Assembly: GCF_026745355.1 (NCBI RefSeq)
Contig: NC_079209.1
Coordinates: 14,320,894-14,384,893, forward strand
DNA: 64,000 bases
Origin: Beta vulgaris subsp. vulgaris
Taxonomy: Eukaryota; Streptophyta; Magnoliopsida; Caryophyllales; Amaranthaceae
Direction of reading: 5' to 3'
The number at the start of each line of letters is the position of its first letter. Position 1 is the first letter of the stretch. Shown one piece after another: positions 20,502-33,400 of the stretch. A program made the translations under genes and the position numbers. The notes below the pieces were generated by a model. The model was given only the letters and a program-made list of their open reading frames with translations. It did no database searches and was not told where the DNA came from.

Positions 20502-23500
20502 TCAAGAGGACTTTTTCAGAAATCTTCCATTTTTATGATTCATGAGCAACCATGTCATGTGCTTATATAGGCTGACATCTTGTCTTCTAATTCCTAGCCA
20601 TACATGAAGCTGGTGCAAACATCTCATACTAAATGCACACTTAAAAAACAAGTGGGAATAAGTCTCAACAGCAACACCACAAAGGCAGCAATCAGTGTAG
20701 TCAGTGATTCCCATAATAGCTAGTCTCTCCCTAGTCAGGAATCTTTGCTTGAGTGCAAGCCATAGAATAAATCTATGCTTAGGTATGGACAACCTGTTCC
20801 ATATACCCTTGCTGTATCTCTAGAGTTGCCCAGGTGGAAGAAGGACCTTGTAAGCTTTAGCAATACTAAACTTGGCAGAACTAGTTTGAGATATCATAGG
20901 TCAGTGCTGGTTTATTACATTACAAATGCAATTCCATACGAGCTAGCACTAGAAGGAGGTTCATAACCTTTCTAGTTAGCCTCTTTGAGATATACAGAAT
21001 GAACCCATCTCACCCATAGGTTTATCTTTTTTATGAGATATTGCCCATACATGCTTGGCAACAGCAGCTTGATTCCACAAGAGAATATTTCGAACCCCGA
21101 GTCCTCCATGAGACTTAGAAATGCACAAGGTATCCCAAGCAATGTATCCAGGGCTATTACTGTCATATGAATCATGCCCTAGATAGTTTCTACATATGGC
21201 ATTGATTTTATGTAATACAGATTTGAGGAGAATGAATAAAATTGTGTCCAGTAGACACATATAGACATTAACACAGAGTTGACCAGCTGAAGTCTCCCAC
21301 TGTATGATAGGTTCCTGCTACTCCAAAGTTTCACTCTCAAGCACATCTTATCAATGAGAGCCTCACAATCAGCCACTCTCAATTTCTTAGTGCTCATAGG
21401 AACACCAAGGTATCTGAATGGGATTGACCAAATTCTAAAGCCTGTCACTTGCTGAATTATACTTATCTCACTCTCTGTCATGCCAGTCAAGAACATTTCA
21501 GACTTCTCAGGGCTCATATGAAGACCAGAAGTCTCAGAGAACATCTTCAAAGCACCAACTAGCATACATACAAAATTATAGTCACCTTTTGAGAACAGGA
21601 GATCATCTACAAAGACCAGATGATTCAGTTTCAAGTGCTTGCATCTTGAGTGAAATTTAAATCCAGGAAGAGTGCTGACTTTAGAGAGGATTCTGGAACA
21701 ATATTCCATGCAAAGGGTAAAGAACAAGGGGGAGAGAGGATCCCCTTGTCTCAGACCTCTTTTAGGATGAATAACCTCACTGGGGGCTGCCATTGATCAT
21801 CAAAGAATAAGAGAAGGTTGTCACACAAGTCATAACATGCTTTACAAAAAGAAGCATGAAAGTGTAAAACAAGTAGCATTTCCTCCACAAAAGGCCATTC
21901 CACAGTGTCATAGGCCTTTTTTATGTCAAGTTTCATAAGGCAGCAAGCTTGCTTTTGAGAAGGCATGTACGTCTTCACCAGGTCTTGACATAAGAGAACA
22001 TTATGCATAATGTTCCTACAAGTGATGAAAGCACCTTGTGTAGGGCTTATTATATCTGGTTAAACAGTATTAAGCTTTGCACAAATAAGCTTTGTCAAGC
22101 ACTTGTATATGGTAGAGCAGCAAGCAATAGGCCTGAACTCACTCACTGTATTAGGGATCTTCACCTTAAGCACCAATGTGAGTGTAGTTATATTGAGTCT
22201 CTAACCATTAACCCAGTTCTCAATACTTCTAGAATAGCCTGACTGATGTCAGCCCCAACAATGTCCAATGCAACTTTAAAAAAGGGAAATAGTGTACCCA
22301 TCAAGACCATGGAGCCTTGTTGCTTGGAATAGCAAACATAACCTTACTGACATCTTCTGTAGTGAAATTAAACACTAGACTATCACAATGATCAATATAT
22401 AGAGTAATGCCATGCTGAATGATAGCAGACAAGACAACACTCCTGTTGGGCATGCAATCACCAAGTAATTGTTGGTAAAACTCTATAAAAGCATTCACTA
22501 TGGTTTCAGGGGAGTCTCTCCATTGCCCATTCATACACTAAATGACTTTAATAGTATTCTTCTTTTGTCTAGCTTTAATACTATTAAAGAAGGTTTTAGA
22601 GTTTTCATCACCTTCTTTTAACCAGCGTAGTTTGGCTTTCTGTTGTAAGGCAGAGTGAAAGTCCCTCCAAGCAACCTTGTATACTTCTTGAGCCTCTTTC
22701 TCTAGTTGAGCAAGACTAGAGTCACCAGGATGAGAATGCAACTCTTGTTATATAGCCAAGAGCCTACTTTTTGCTACCTGTTCAGCCTCCTGTATTTCAC
22801 ATTGGCCTCTTTGATCAAGATTTCTAAGGTCCATCTTGAGGAGCTTCAGTTTTTTCAAAATCTGAAATGTAAGGACCCCATGACAGGCCTTCTCCAACCT
22901 TCAGTCACTACATCAGTGAAACTCTCATTGAAACACCAGTGATTAAAGAACCTAAAAGGTTTCTTTCCATGGTCCATAAAACATGTCTTAATTAGCATTG
23001 GACTATGATCAAACTCTCCCTCTGGCTTGAAAAAAACCTCAGCATCAGGGAATTCAGCATTCCATACAGAATTTTCCATCACTCTATCAATCTTGGACAT
23101 AACTCTCTGATCACCAGATTGTTTATTGTTCCAAGTATAGAACCTTCCAGTAGCTTTAACATCTTTAAGTTTACAGCTGGAGACACTCTCCTCATAGGGC
23201 CTATTTCTGAATCTCGTATGATAGACCCAATCTTCTCATCTCTGTTTAGCACAGAGTTAAAATCCCCACCTATACACCATGGCTCCGTAGCTTGAGCAGC
23301 TAAACTAGCCAAATCAGACCACAACTTCTCCCTGCCTTGAGCATCATTGAATCCATAGATGAAAGAGCACAAAAATACCTTACTATTATAGGTAGTAATT
23401 CTGCAATGAATCATTTGTGCAGAAGCATATCTAATATCCACAGTGAAGGAACCAGGTTGTTAGGCCAATATGATCCTTCCACTATCATTATAATGGTGAT

Positions 23501-23681
23501 TTGTAAAAAAACACCACTTAGGGCACATACTAAGGTAGAATCTACCAAGGTTAGTAGATTTTACCTTTGTCTCTAAGAGGCTAAATAGATGAATGTTGTG
23601 AAGACTAAGAAGTTGTCTCACTTTCACTTGTTTTGCAGGGCTATTTAGACCTCTTACATTCCATATTAAGATATTTTCCAT
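20502..23681 (-). pseudogene. LINE ORF2: endonuclease, reverse transcriptase, zinc finger
   Basis: ORF2 starts MENILIWNVRGLNSPAKQ at 23681, an AP-type endonuclease N-terminus overlapping the end of ORF1. LLETKVKS and CIGGDFNSVLNRDEK (about 23280) are endonuclease motifs. RT motifs follow: LDIKKAYDTVEW (about 21920), RGLRQGDPLSPLFF (about 21740), NHLVFVDDLLFSKGD (about 21600, active site FVDD). The C-terminal zf-RVT reads PKHRFILWLALKQRFLTRERL, CCLCG and ETYSHLFFKC. The enzyme nicks target DNA and primes cDNA from it. Stops break it, for example after GRIILA near 23460 and between RT blocks. Confidence 0.92.
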
Positions 23682-24914
23682 TGCTGGCAGGGGACTCCCT
23701 CCCCTCACTAGCCTCTCCCTTATCAGTGTTAGTTTGAACACTCCCAAGCACTAGTATCACACCTCTATCATCACCCTCAGTCATCAATTGATTAAAGGAG
23801 TTTGCAATGTGTACAGTCTGCCCCACATGATGCCCTTTTGCAGGACTAGCCTTCCTAGCAGGTACAAGCTGAAAACCATCAGCATCAACATAGGTGGTAG
23901 GGGGTCCATCAGCAGTTTCAGCCCCACTCTCCCCTGGTTTTTGCTGAGCCTTAGGAGCCCACTTCTTAGGCTGAGAAGCTCTACAATTCTCTATTGTGTG
24001 TCCATAGTATTTACATTTGGAACATAGTAGAGGCCTCCACTCATACTCAATTCTTAATTTGCTCCACAATAATCTCTCTTTTATTCTCAAAAAATACAGC
24101 ATCAGGAAGGTTCTGCTCAATCTTTACCTCAACAAGAACCCTAGCAAATAACAGCTTCTCTTTAAGCTTAGTAGCCTGATCCATCTTGATCAATGAGCCT
24201 ACTAATCCAGCAATTTTCTCCAAGCTCCTCTCACCCCAATAATTCAGGTCTAATTGAGGCAGTTTAATCCATATAGGAACTGTTTTCAGATTGTCTTTAG
24301 TGATATCAACATCAGCAGTCCATCGTTTCACAACAAGTGGTTTACCATCAAAAAAATTGAGGTTCACCATCAAAAAATTGAAGTTCACCATCAATTACAT
24401 TCTGGAGACATGCAACACAATTAAATCGAACAATAAACAAGCCTTTTCCAATAATAGCAACTTTATCTATCCCCTGGTTCTTACAAATTCGATTAAAGAA
24501 ACCTTCAATGATCTTCACTGGCGTATTCGCCCCCAAAACATAACAAATCATGGCAGAATTCCAGTAATGAATTTCATCCTCAATATCATCTAATTCAGTT
24601 TTAGTGTGCGATCGAGAATTACCTCCATTAGATGACGCAAGGATTTCTTCAGCACTCCTCTGTTTTTCCACATTAATCACATTCTTCGAATTAGTATCCT
24701 TCAATAAATTCAACCACATATTCACCGGATTTTGTTCCTCCTCCATCGTATCATCAACAGCAATATCATGATCAGCCAATTCATCATCAATGGAGGTTGC
24801 TCCTACCTCCTTTAAAGTCACCTCAGGTTGCGTCGACTTTAAGCTACTGGAATCCACTAACTTCTTCCTCTTAGCTATTGAATTAGTTGCCAATTGATGC
24901 TGAGTTCGAGCCAT
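23641..24914 (-). pseudogene. LINE ORF1: DUF4283 and CCHC knuckle protein
   Basis: ORF1 begins MARTQHQLATNSIAKRKK at 24914. A DUF4283-type region lies at about 24560-24100 (MICYVLGANTPVKIIEGFFN, KGLFIVRFNC, PIWIKLPQLDLNYWGERSL). A CCHC zinc knuckle CSKCKYYGHTIENC lies near 24015. This plant L1 ORF1 protein binds element RNA. A tandem 20-bp duplication near 24340-24390 makes a repeated DGEPQFF unit; one extra A in the poly-A run of one copy shifts the frame there. Another shift lies near 24050. The C-terminus overlaps the ORF2 start. Confidence 0.88.
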
Positions 24915-24956
24915 AGCTTAGGTGCAAGCACCGCGGACAACCAATGACTTTAATAC

Positions 24957-26494
24957 TTACCAATGCACAACTTCGACCATTACAATCTTTGATAATATAT
25001 TTGTAAAAATTATAAGAAGTTAGTATTATGAAAATTTTCATTGAAACAAAATCAACAGCATTTTATATGGTCATTTTGTTCCTATATATTAGTAAAAAAA
25101 GATATGGTTAAAATGAGGTATGTAAATATTGCAAAAGTCAAACTGCTGCATTTTACAAGAAATAGAGAGTATTTGATTAAGCAAAAATTATTAGAATAGA
25201 CAGTCTAATTTTAACATAAAATTAGATGAACCCAATACTGAATTTTTCTGACAAACTCATTCCATTTCACTTTATTCCAACACTGTTCTAGTCATCCGTT
25301 CTCTTCTCATTCCTTTGTTTTCTTGATTCTCGAACTACAACAGACCATTTCAAAAAATAACTCGGTAGTCTTAAGGAATGGATTAAACTAGTCACTAAAT
25401 GAATTAAACTAGTCACTAAATATGTTAAATAATATCATTACTGGATAGATTAAATTAGTCATGAAATAGATTAAATGGGTCCATAAATAGATTAAACTAG
25501 TCACAATATTAACAAAAAGAGGTGGCATGTTCTTCTTAATATTGAATTTGGGTCGTGCCTAATCTATACCAATATATTCAAAGGTGTGCATAATAATGTC
25601 TATGCACCACGTGACACCCTCCTTCCGCCACTAGAATTTTGCCATGTGTCTATTAGTCAACAATAAGTCAAGTGATCATTATTTAAAAAAATATATATAC
25701 TAAAACTTGGGCTTGAACCCCTGACCTCAGGTAAGAATTTTCAAAGACTAACCATCTCATCTAACATATTTATGTGATTTATATTTCCACAAAATTATAG
25801 ATATGTGTTGTAATTAGTAATGTGGCAATAAATTCCTACTTCCTGCCATAAAATTATTTTTTCTTATTTGATTTTTTTTTTTTTTTTTGCAGTCATCCCC
25901 TTGCTCCATCTCCCCTTTCGAAATTCACCGTTAATGTGTGTTCTTTTATGTGCCATGTGGAACCTTTCCGCTTGCACTAGAATTTTATCGCGTGCGCAAT
26001 GAACCAACAGTAGATTGGTCATCATATGTTTTGGAAAAAATATAATGATATCTTGAATCGATCCCATGATCTATTAATAAGTATTAAGGTACATTTACCG
26101 CTATACCAAGTGATATATGATGTAATTATTTTAGAATTAAATTATTAATAGATGAAAACTATAAGTACCCGATGCATAATCCTGGCCCAAAAATTAGTTT
26201 TAAATTAAAAATAGGCGATTTCTTATAAAATCAACTGTTGACTAAGAGAAAATGATTGGACTTCCAAAAATAAAATTCTTAACTTGAAAAAAAATATGGA
26301 CTAGATTGCACATGACTTAAACTTAAGATATTGAATTTGAGCCTAAGACTTGACGAAGTCCCATCACATTCATTCCAGCCCTAATGGTATATTATTGCTC
26401 GAAGCCTCGAACTTTAAGTGGGCTTTGTGAAAAGCAAGATGTACTTGACCTGTGATTAACTAAGTGAACTTTAGTCATAACTTTGAGATCTACA
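24957..26494. other. Non-coding interval with two diverged local repeats
   Basis: No gene seen. A minisatellite of the phrase attaaactagtcac(t)aaat runs at 25380-25510 (about 5 diverged copies). A block around 25600-25730 (cacgtg, cactagaattttgcc, caacaataagtcaa, gaacccctgac) reappears in diverged form at 25950-26075. The remainder is AT-rich. Confidence 0.6.
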
Positions 26495-26502
26495 TACAAG
26501 AC

Positions 26503-27642
26503 TAGGGGTGCTTATCGAGCGAGCCGAGCCCGAATAGCACTGGGCTCGGCTCGAGCTCGTTTATAATTTCCAAGGCTTGGCTCGGCTCGTGAGCTCGCCG
26601 AGCTTGGGAGAGCCGAGCTCGAACTCGGCTCGTGATGGAAATTTGGGGCTCGAGCTCGGCTCGCGAGCTCGTTTAGGCTCGCCTCGCGAGCTCGCTTAGG
26701 CTCGGCTCGCGAGCTCGTTTAGGCTCGGCTCGCGAGCTCGTTTAGGCTCGACTAATGAGCTCGGCTTGGCTCGAAGTAGGTGAGCTTGTTCACTCACCCA
26801 TCATATGCTTTTATAACTTGATTTCCCTCTTAGCATTGCTAAGATTTCAATGTGGGACTTCATGGTTTGTTAAAGAAAAACAAACTCACTATCCCCATTT
26901 CAATGTGTAACTTTATGTTTTGTTTAAGATAAACAAATTCATTCTACATATGCTTATATAACTTGGAATCCCTCTTAGCATTGCTAAAATTTCAATGTGG
27001 GACTCCATGTTTTGTTAAGAAAACAAACTCATTATACCCTTGTTTTGTTTACATATGCTTTTATAACTTGGAATCCCTCCTAGCATTGTTAAAATTTCAA
27101 TGTGGGACTCCATGTTTTGCTAAAGAAAAAATTATCATATATTTGAAGGATTAAATAATCAACTATTTAAAATTATACTTCATTCCCTCTATGAAGAAAA
27201 TAAAGTATAGTTTTTGTTTCCCAACCAAGGAGATACAAAATTAAACTTTAAGTTGAAGTAAGGAATAGTAGCTATTTATAAAGAAAATAAGGTTGATCCT
27301 TGTTTTCTTAACCAATGTGGGACTTTAGTGCCTAGTGGAGTAGAGGTGAAGTTGGATCACAAATTAAAATATATAATTTGTAATCTAAATTAAAATATAA
27401 ATTAGTATTAAATTTTTTTAATATAAAATATTTTTTAATAAGAATATTTTTTTTAATATAAAATAATAAACGAGCTGTTCACGAGCTTTACGAGCCGAGC
27501 TTTGCCTAGCTCGGCTCGGCTCGTTTAATTCTCGAGCCGAGCCCGAGCTCGAGCCGAGCTTCAACGAGCCGAGCTTTGACCGAGCTTTGACCGAGCCGAG
27601 CCCGAGCTGCTCGCGAGCTTGTCAGGCTCATTATCACCCCTA
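26503..27642. mobile_element. Non-autonomous hAT element, TSD tacaagac
   Basis: The element begins TAGGGGTG and ends CACCCCTA. It is flanked on both sides by the identical 8-bp tacaagac (26495-26502 and 27643-27650). An 8-bp TSD with such TIRs marks the hAT superfamily. Both ends are dense in GAGCTCG, GCTCGGCTCG and CGAGCC words (26515-26790 and 27470-27625), in sharp GC contrast to the AT-rich middle. No transposase is present. The 1140-bp length and perfect TSD suggest a fairly recent insertion. Confidence 0.95.
26801..27130. repeat. Direct repeats inside the hAT element
   Basis: The phrase atatgctt(t/a)tataactt followed by ccct(c/t)ttagcattg and ttcaatgtgggact starts at 26803, 26948 and 27053, with a partial copy at about 26896. 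Unit lengths are about 145 and 105 bp. Confidence 0.8.
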
Positions 27643-27650
27643 TACAAGAC

Positions 27651-29105
27651 ATCCACATTGCTACACTTTGGTAAAGAAAAAGCCTTATGTCATTAACTAA
27701 TGAAAGCTTGACCTGTGATGTTAGTTCATTTTCCCCTTTCACTTTCGTATTAAATATGCAAGTTGTACATAAAAATTATAAATTCGATTCACTAAAAGTG
27801 ATAAACATTAAGGTGTATGAATATGACACTCATATTGATGTTATATTTTGATATATACAAAAATAGTTGTATCTCTTTATATTTTCTTAGTCGCGAGTGG
27901 GATGCATTTAATGATCAATCAGGTCATATGATGAATCATGAGAAAGTTGATGTGGAGTGACAAAGTTATTGATAAAGAATGATAAAAAGATTTTTTTTTC
28001 ATGAGTGGTAGTACTTTTATAGGATCATGCACATATTTATATAACCAAAAATCTCACCATGAACTAATGATGATAATCATTATAATGGTGATCTTATTAA
28101 CTAGAAAACTAAAAAGAAACTATATTAGGGATTAACATTAAATAAATTATTGACGGAAGCTCCTATTTAATTTACGATTTTTGCACCAGAAACTTTGAGA
28201 TTTACTAGAATGTATAAGGTGTCGTCGTGTTATCAATAATAATGCATTAGGTGCTTCTATGATTTTGAAAACTACTATGCATGACTTGCCCCAAACGTCA
28301 AGTCTCGGTTACAATTATCATGACCCATCCCTTAATGTCTCCTTCCCTTCGTGGAAACACCCAGGAAGTCCAACATTCCATGACCATGCACCTCCACCAT
28401 TGAACCACTGAGCTCAGTCCTCCTAATTGATCACCACCTAGCCATGGCCACAAACATCTCCACCACCGTCCTTCGGCTTCAACTAGGATATAATATCATA
28501 TTCGGTTGATTTTTTCCATGATCCAATGAAATGGATCCTGATCTGATTTTTTACTTTTGAGATATTTCAGATAGGATATGGATCAAACATTTTCAATTTT
28601 GGAAATCCGAAAATATCCGAAATTTGGGGTATTTTTTCGAATATTCGATCCCAAATATCCAAAAATATCAGTTTTCAAGACCGAATATTTGAAAATATCT
28701 GATGGTTCGATATGACACTTATTTAAGAATTTTTCCTTTTGAAAAATGTGTATTGTTTAGTCATCGGATATTAGGTTCAAAATTTTGGATATCCGAATTT
28801 TCGGATCGCAATTTTCTCGGTCCAAAATTTTTGGATATTAGAAATTTCGGATCAGATTATCCGAAATGAACACCAGTAGCATCAGTTACCATTGTTTCTC
28901 ACCAATTGATGAAAGGATAAGCTTGGTTTTCCAGGAAATAAAGGTCCAATGATCAAGCGAAGCTATTAGTAAACATAAAACCAAAAACAAGATTGAGCAA
29001 GAAGAGGCACTAAATCAAGATAAAATAATATTAATTCTTGCAAATTGCATGTTCAGTCACATATAATACAAAAAGTTTAATGAAGATGTTCTCTCATAAT
29101 TTATG
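27651..29105. other. Non-coding, with a degenerate ATCCGAA-rich repeat
   Basis: No gene seen. At about 28485-28880 the words atatccgaa, ttcggata and gaatatt recur in both orientations, ending ccgaaatgaacacc. This resembles ends of degraded hAT-type MITEs, but I cannot match two termini. The rest is AT-rich. Confidence 0.5.
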
Positions 29106-29110
29106 CTTTC

Positions 29111-30444
29111 TGTTATTTCCCTAGGAACACTACAAGAGGGGGGGTGAATTGTAGGTGTAGAAATAAACGTAACTTTTTGCGGAAATTAAAACTTAAACGA
29201 ATAAACAAGCTAGAGGACACAAGGGATTTTTACGAGGAAAAACTTCTTGGGCCCAACAAGAAGAAACAACCTCGACCACTAGGGATTTTAAACTCAACCC
29301 TTTCACTAATTAGGCCAAACAACTCTGTTACAACCTAATTCTAACTCGAGCCACACTTGAGTTCCTAAACTCAAGTTCCTGAGCCACTGTTCCCTTAACA
29401 GCAGTTCCTCTCAACTTCACTCGAAGTTTTCTCACCATACAAGCTTCACTCAAAGCCTTCTCTCTTACAGAACTTCACTCAAAGTTCCCTTACCCCAAAA
29501 ACCAAAATACAATTGATCGAAATAAGCTTAGTGGAATTAGAGTAAGAAAGCAAAGAACAAATGGCTATTATGAGAGAATGAAGGCACTGACACTTAATAG
29601 TTAAACTCACTTAATTACTTAGTCAGACACATTTGGAACTTATCTAGACTTCATATTTATAGTGTAATACAAAGAACGTGGGATTACATTTAAGTCCATT
29701 AACCCATGATGTTCCTTCCCCTAAGGAACACGTTTCTACATCATGTCCCATGATCCCATGAACTAAATATGAACGTGGATATATTTAGCCATTACTCCTA
29801 AGTAATAGGAGTTCCTTGAGCTTTATCCGAAAATCAGTTTTATAAACACTTTTTATCTTTAAAACTGAATTTTAATCTTTAAGAAAATAATATCTTTTAA
29901 AAAATCTTTCTAAAACCGGATATTTATTTTCTTATTTTCCGAAAAAAAAATCTTCTCTTAAAACAGATTTTCTTTTTAAAACTGATTTTATCATTTGAAA
30001 TTAGATAAAACTAATTTCCTATAATTTAGGCATGACTTACTCAATTACATTTTAACCGTTATACTTTGCACGCCTAAGTCTAGTTCCTTTTATAACTAAG
30101 TTCCTTTAACAATTATTTAGTGCCACTTAGTTTGTTCCTTACAAAGGAACAAACTCTCATTCTCAATAAAACTGCCACGTTCCTTACCATTCTTTCTTTG
30201 TTCCTTTACATTGGAACTAGAAAATAAAACGCCTAGCTTCTATTCTTTCTTGATCCAATGCTTGCTCCAGTATCAACATAGAAACTTCTTTACTTAGCCT
30301 TTGAAATCCTCTCTTGACTTCTTCTTGACTTCGTATTCTCCCAGTTCTCTTCATTGATACCTTAAACACATACACTTAAATAATCATTAGTTCACTACTT
30401 AGTTTGTCTTTGTTTCTTTGTCATATCAAAACTAGGGTTCAACA
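29111..30444 (-). repeat. Copia I 3' LTR
   Basis: It starts tgttatttccc and ends gttcaaca on the top strand, so it reads TGTTGAAC...GGGAAATAACA on the - strand. It is 1334 bp. Compared with the other LTR it differs by many 1-3-bp indels, and its first 250 bp contain sequence absent from the right copy. It contains several GTTCC...GGAAC pairs, for example 29711-29730 and 30133-30149. Confidence 0.93.
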
Positions 30445-30458
30445 ATTTCCCCCTTTTT
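30445..30458 (-). other. Copia I polypurine tract
   Basis: On the - strand AAAAAGGGGGAAATT lies directly before the 3' LTR, the expected primer site for plus-strand DNA synthesis. Confidence 0.85.
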
Positions 30459-33400
30459 GATGATGACAACAAAGGTACAAACTAAGGAAAATAACAAATA
30501 ATATAAGTGAATGAAATAAAAAAACATAAAGAAGAAATGAAAAATAAAACACAATTATTGAGTAACTGAATTTTGATTTTTCATTTACCTTAACCTATTT
30601 TTGATTTTTCATTTACCTTATCCAATTTTTAATTTTTTTTCATTTTCATTTTTTCAATTTATGTACAGTTTGTTCCTTAAATCTTTTCCCCCTTTGTCAT
30701 CCTCAAAAAGAATAGACTCTGCATGTATTGATGAATTGATTTAACACCTTAAGACCAATATACAAGCACCATTGTGGTTAAGTTAGAAATCAAAGAGTAA
30801 ACTTGCTCAAACATCAATCACATAATACTAGCCATTCCAAGGAAGAAATTATGCAAATCATTTGAAACAAGAATAATAGCAAAAGTCATTGATTATATAG
30901 CACTTGTTCCATAACAAAACAAAGAAAGAAAAGAAAAAGGATTTAAACAAAAGTTGTGTTCCTTAAAAAGGAAACAGAAACAACAACAACAAACAAAAAA
31001 AACTAAGACATGGAAGGGGAATGGTGTTCCTCTACAACCTCTTCTTCAACCACATCCTCCAATTCTTTCATCACCACCCCATGTTGAGTCCAACCTGTTC
31101 CTTCACTCCTCCAAGCACGGCCATAGAGTCCATCTTCTTTTGTGCGCAACCACGTATCACTCAAGTTCTTCATAAGACACATTGTATCAGTTTTGGCATC
31201 CAAAGTCCAATGAAGATGATTATAAATTTTATCATATGTGTGCAGGAAGACAGACTCATTAACCCAGTTAGATTCATCCGGAGTTTCCTGTTCCTTACCC
31301 TTGGAACTGAGGCAGATGGGGATTTGTGAAGGAACTGGAGGGTTGATGGAAGGTCATCTGTTCCGGAATGGAAACAGAAGGTGAAGGGTGATAAATGGGA
31401 GGAAGAATGGTGGTGTGGTGGAAGAGTTGTGGAGGTGGAAGCAAAAGGTTTGGCCTTTTATTTCATCCTTCAACTGCTCAAAACTGGAAGGAACAGAGAA
31501 GGATGAGGGGAAATGGAGGATTTTGTGAAAGGAACAGAGAGTTTGGAGATGGTGGTGGAGTAGGTTCCTTGAGAGTGAGGGTCCTGTTCCTCATTATCCG
31601 AAAGGACTAAAGGAGAGTCCTGTTGGAAGGAACGAACATGGAGCAATTTTTGACGAGTGCTCTTCTCACTCTAGGAACAGAAGTTTAGGCTTAGTGGCAA
31701 TGTGTTTGCGCCTCTTGGTTTGGTTCCTCCGGCTTAGGAACAGGTTCATCCAAGATAACATCATTATCTTCTTCTAATCAGTTAGGCAGTTTTCTTTTCT
31801 GAGGAACTGGAAGCCATTCTCCTTGAATGAGACCCTTCTTGGACAGACAACCAAGTCCATTTAGAGTCTTCTCATTAAGATGTTCCCTTGTTTGACTCCT
31901 ATGTGGTCCAACCGTAAGTCTTACTTCAAATGATGAAGTAAGAGAAGTTATCAAGGCACCGTACCCAATACACAATGTTTTCAATACAGTGAGTTAAGTT
32001 GAATGAAGAGGGAAGGGAAGTTGATTTGTATGTGGTGGTCAAGCAAAACATGTAACACATATCCAAGAGACCCACTTCATTCCTCTTTTCAGTTCGAGGA
32101 ATGAGTGCTCTCCAAACCAAGTTAAAATACTTTGTGAAGGGGAGATAGAGGTTATGGTTAAGTTTGTTTTGGCAGTTCCTCCAAAATATTCTAAATTTTG
32201 TCTTGAGGAAAATTCGGAAAAGGAAACAGTTCCTTTCCGTTTAAAATACAAATCAGTTCCTTTGCAAGGAACTTCCCATACTTTCCAAGGCTTGATTAAA
32301 CCTTATTTTCTTCCTCTAACCTCAGTTGTGCAAGTCCATTAGTTTAACAAAATTTGCACAAAATCATCCATAGCTAAGGAACAAGAGCTTTTAAAGGCGA
32401 ATTCAAACAAGAATTCCATGCCTTGTTCCTTTAGAATGGAGTTAATTCTGAAATTCAATTTTTTGCCCATTCTAAATCGACGCAAAAACCCAAACATACC
32501 TAGATTCACTTCGTTCGACCCTTTCTTGGAAGAGAAGAAACAGTTCCTTTGGAAGGAACAGGTGATTTCTTCTTCTTCCCCCTGAGATTGTTCCGGGGTT
32601 TCTTCTTCATCATCTTCCCCAATAATTTCTTCTATGCATCTCCTTCTGGAGATTCTAATTGTGTTCCTCTATGGGGTTTTCTTGAATTTGTCGGTTTCAA
32701 GGGTTTTGTTGGAGATGAAGAATTTCCATTTTTGAAGTGTGGTGTTTTTGATGTGGAAAAGGAGATTTCTTGAAGTTTTTGCCATGATTTGAGAAGGTTT
32801 GAGGTTTTTATGGAGTATCAAGAGGTGTGATGAGGTTTCGGTATGGTGAAGATGAAAGGTTAGAGGAACACGGTTTCTTATGATGAATTGAAGAAGGAGT
32901 TTTGCATGTAATAGTAATTATGACACGCGGGAAAAATAAAGCAAAAAAAATAAAAAAAAAAAAAAAACAAAAGAGATAAATAAGAACAAGATTTAATTAA
33001 ACTGTTCCCTTTTTTTGGGATTTTTCGGATTTTTCGGATTTTTATGATTTTAATTTTTGAAAGAAAATAAATGCTAAGGAACTTGTGCTATAGGAACAAC
33101 TAATGCTACATATCAAGTCCTTCATATCATGCATGTTTCTTGACCTTAGGAACAGTAAGGGGAGTATTATGTGACATTTGTGAGTTGTTTAATTTCTTTG
33201 AATTCATGTTTATGTTTTGCAACATTCCAATTTGCAATGGTCTTAGGCAATTAAACACAATTATTTTTAGCACACAAAGTCACTCAAATTGATTCAAACA
33301 TGGGGGAATGACATAGGAACAATCACTTAATTTTTATTAACCTAACTCAAGCCTTAATTTTTCATATCTATCCTTTGCAAAGGCTTAGTTAATATCAGCA

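Larger units (their letters stand above)
20200..24944 (-). mobile_element. LINE (L1-type), full length, TSD tgactttaatac
   Basis: The element is flanked by the same 12-bp site, tgactttaatac, at 20188-20199 and 24945-24956. On the - strand it ends in a poly(A) of about 11 (poly-T at 20201-20211), the signature of target-primed reverse transcription. ORF1 (24914-23641) and ORF2 (23681-20502) lie in order. At 4.7 kb with both ORFs it is a full-length insertion. Both ORFs contain stops or shifts, so it is inactive. Confidence 0.95.

Noticed and set aside
29126..29142. cactacaagaggg resembling a CACTA terminus
   Set aside because: It occurs at the same place in both copia I LTRs (also 47627), so it is LTR sequence; no partner end or subterminal words.
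30954..31610. Overlapping + strand frames at 31 kb
   Set aside because: Antisense to the copia I 3' extension; no recognisable domain, low-complexity Gly/Val or Ser/His.
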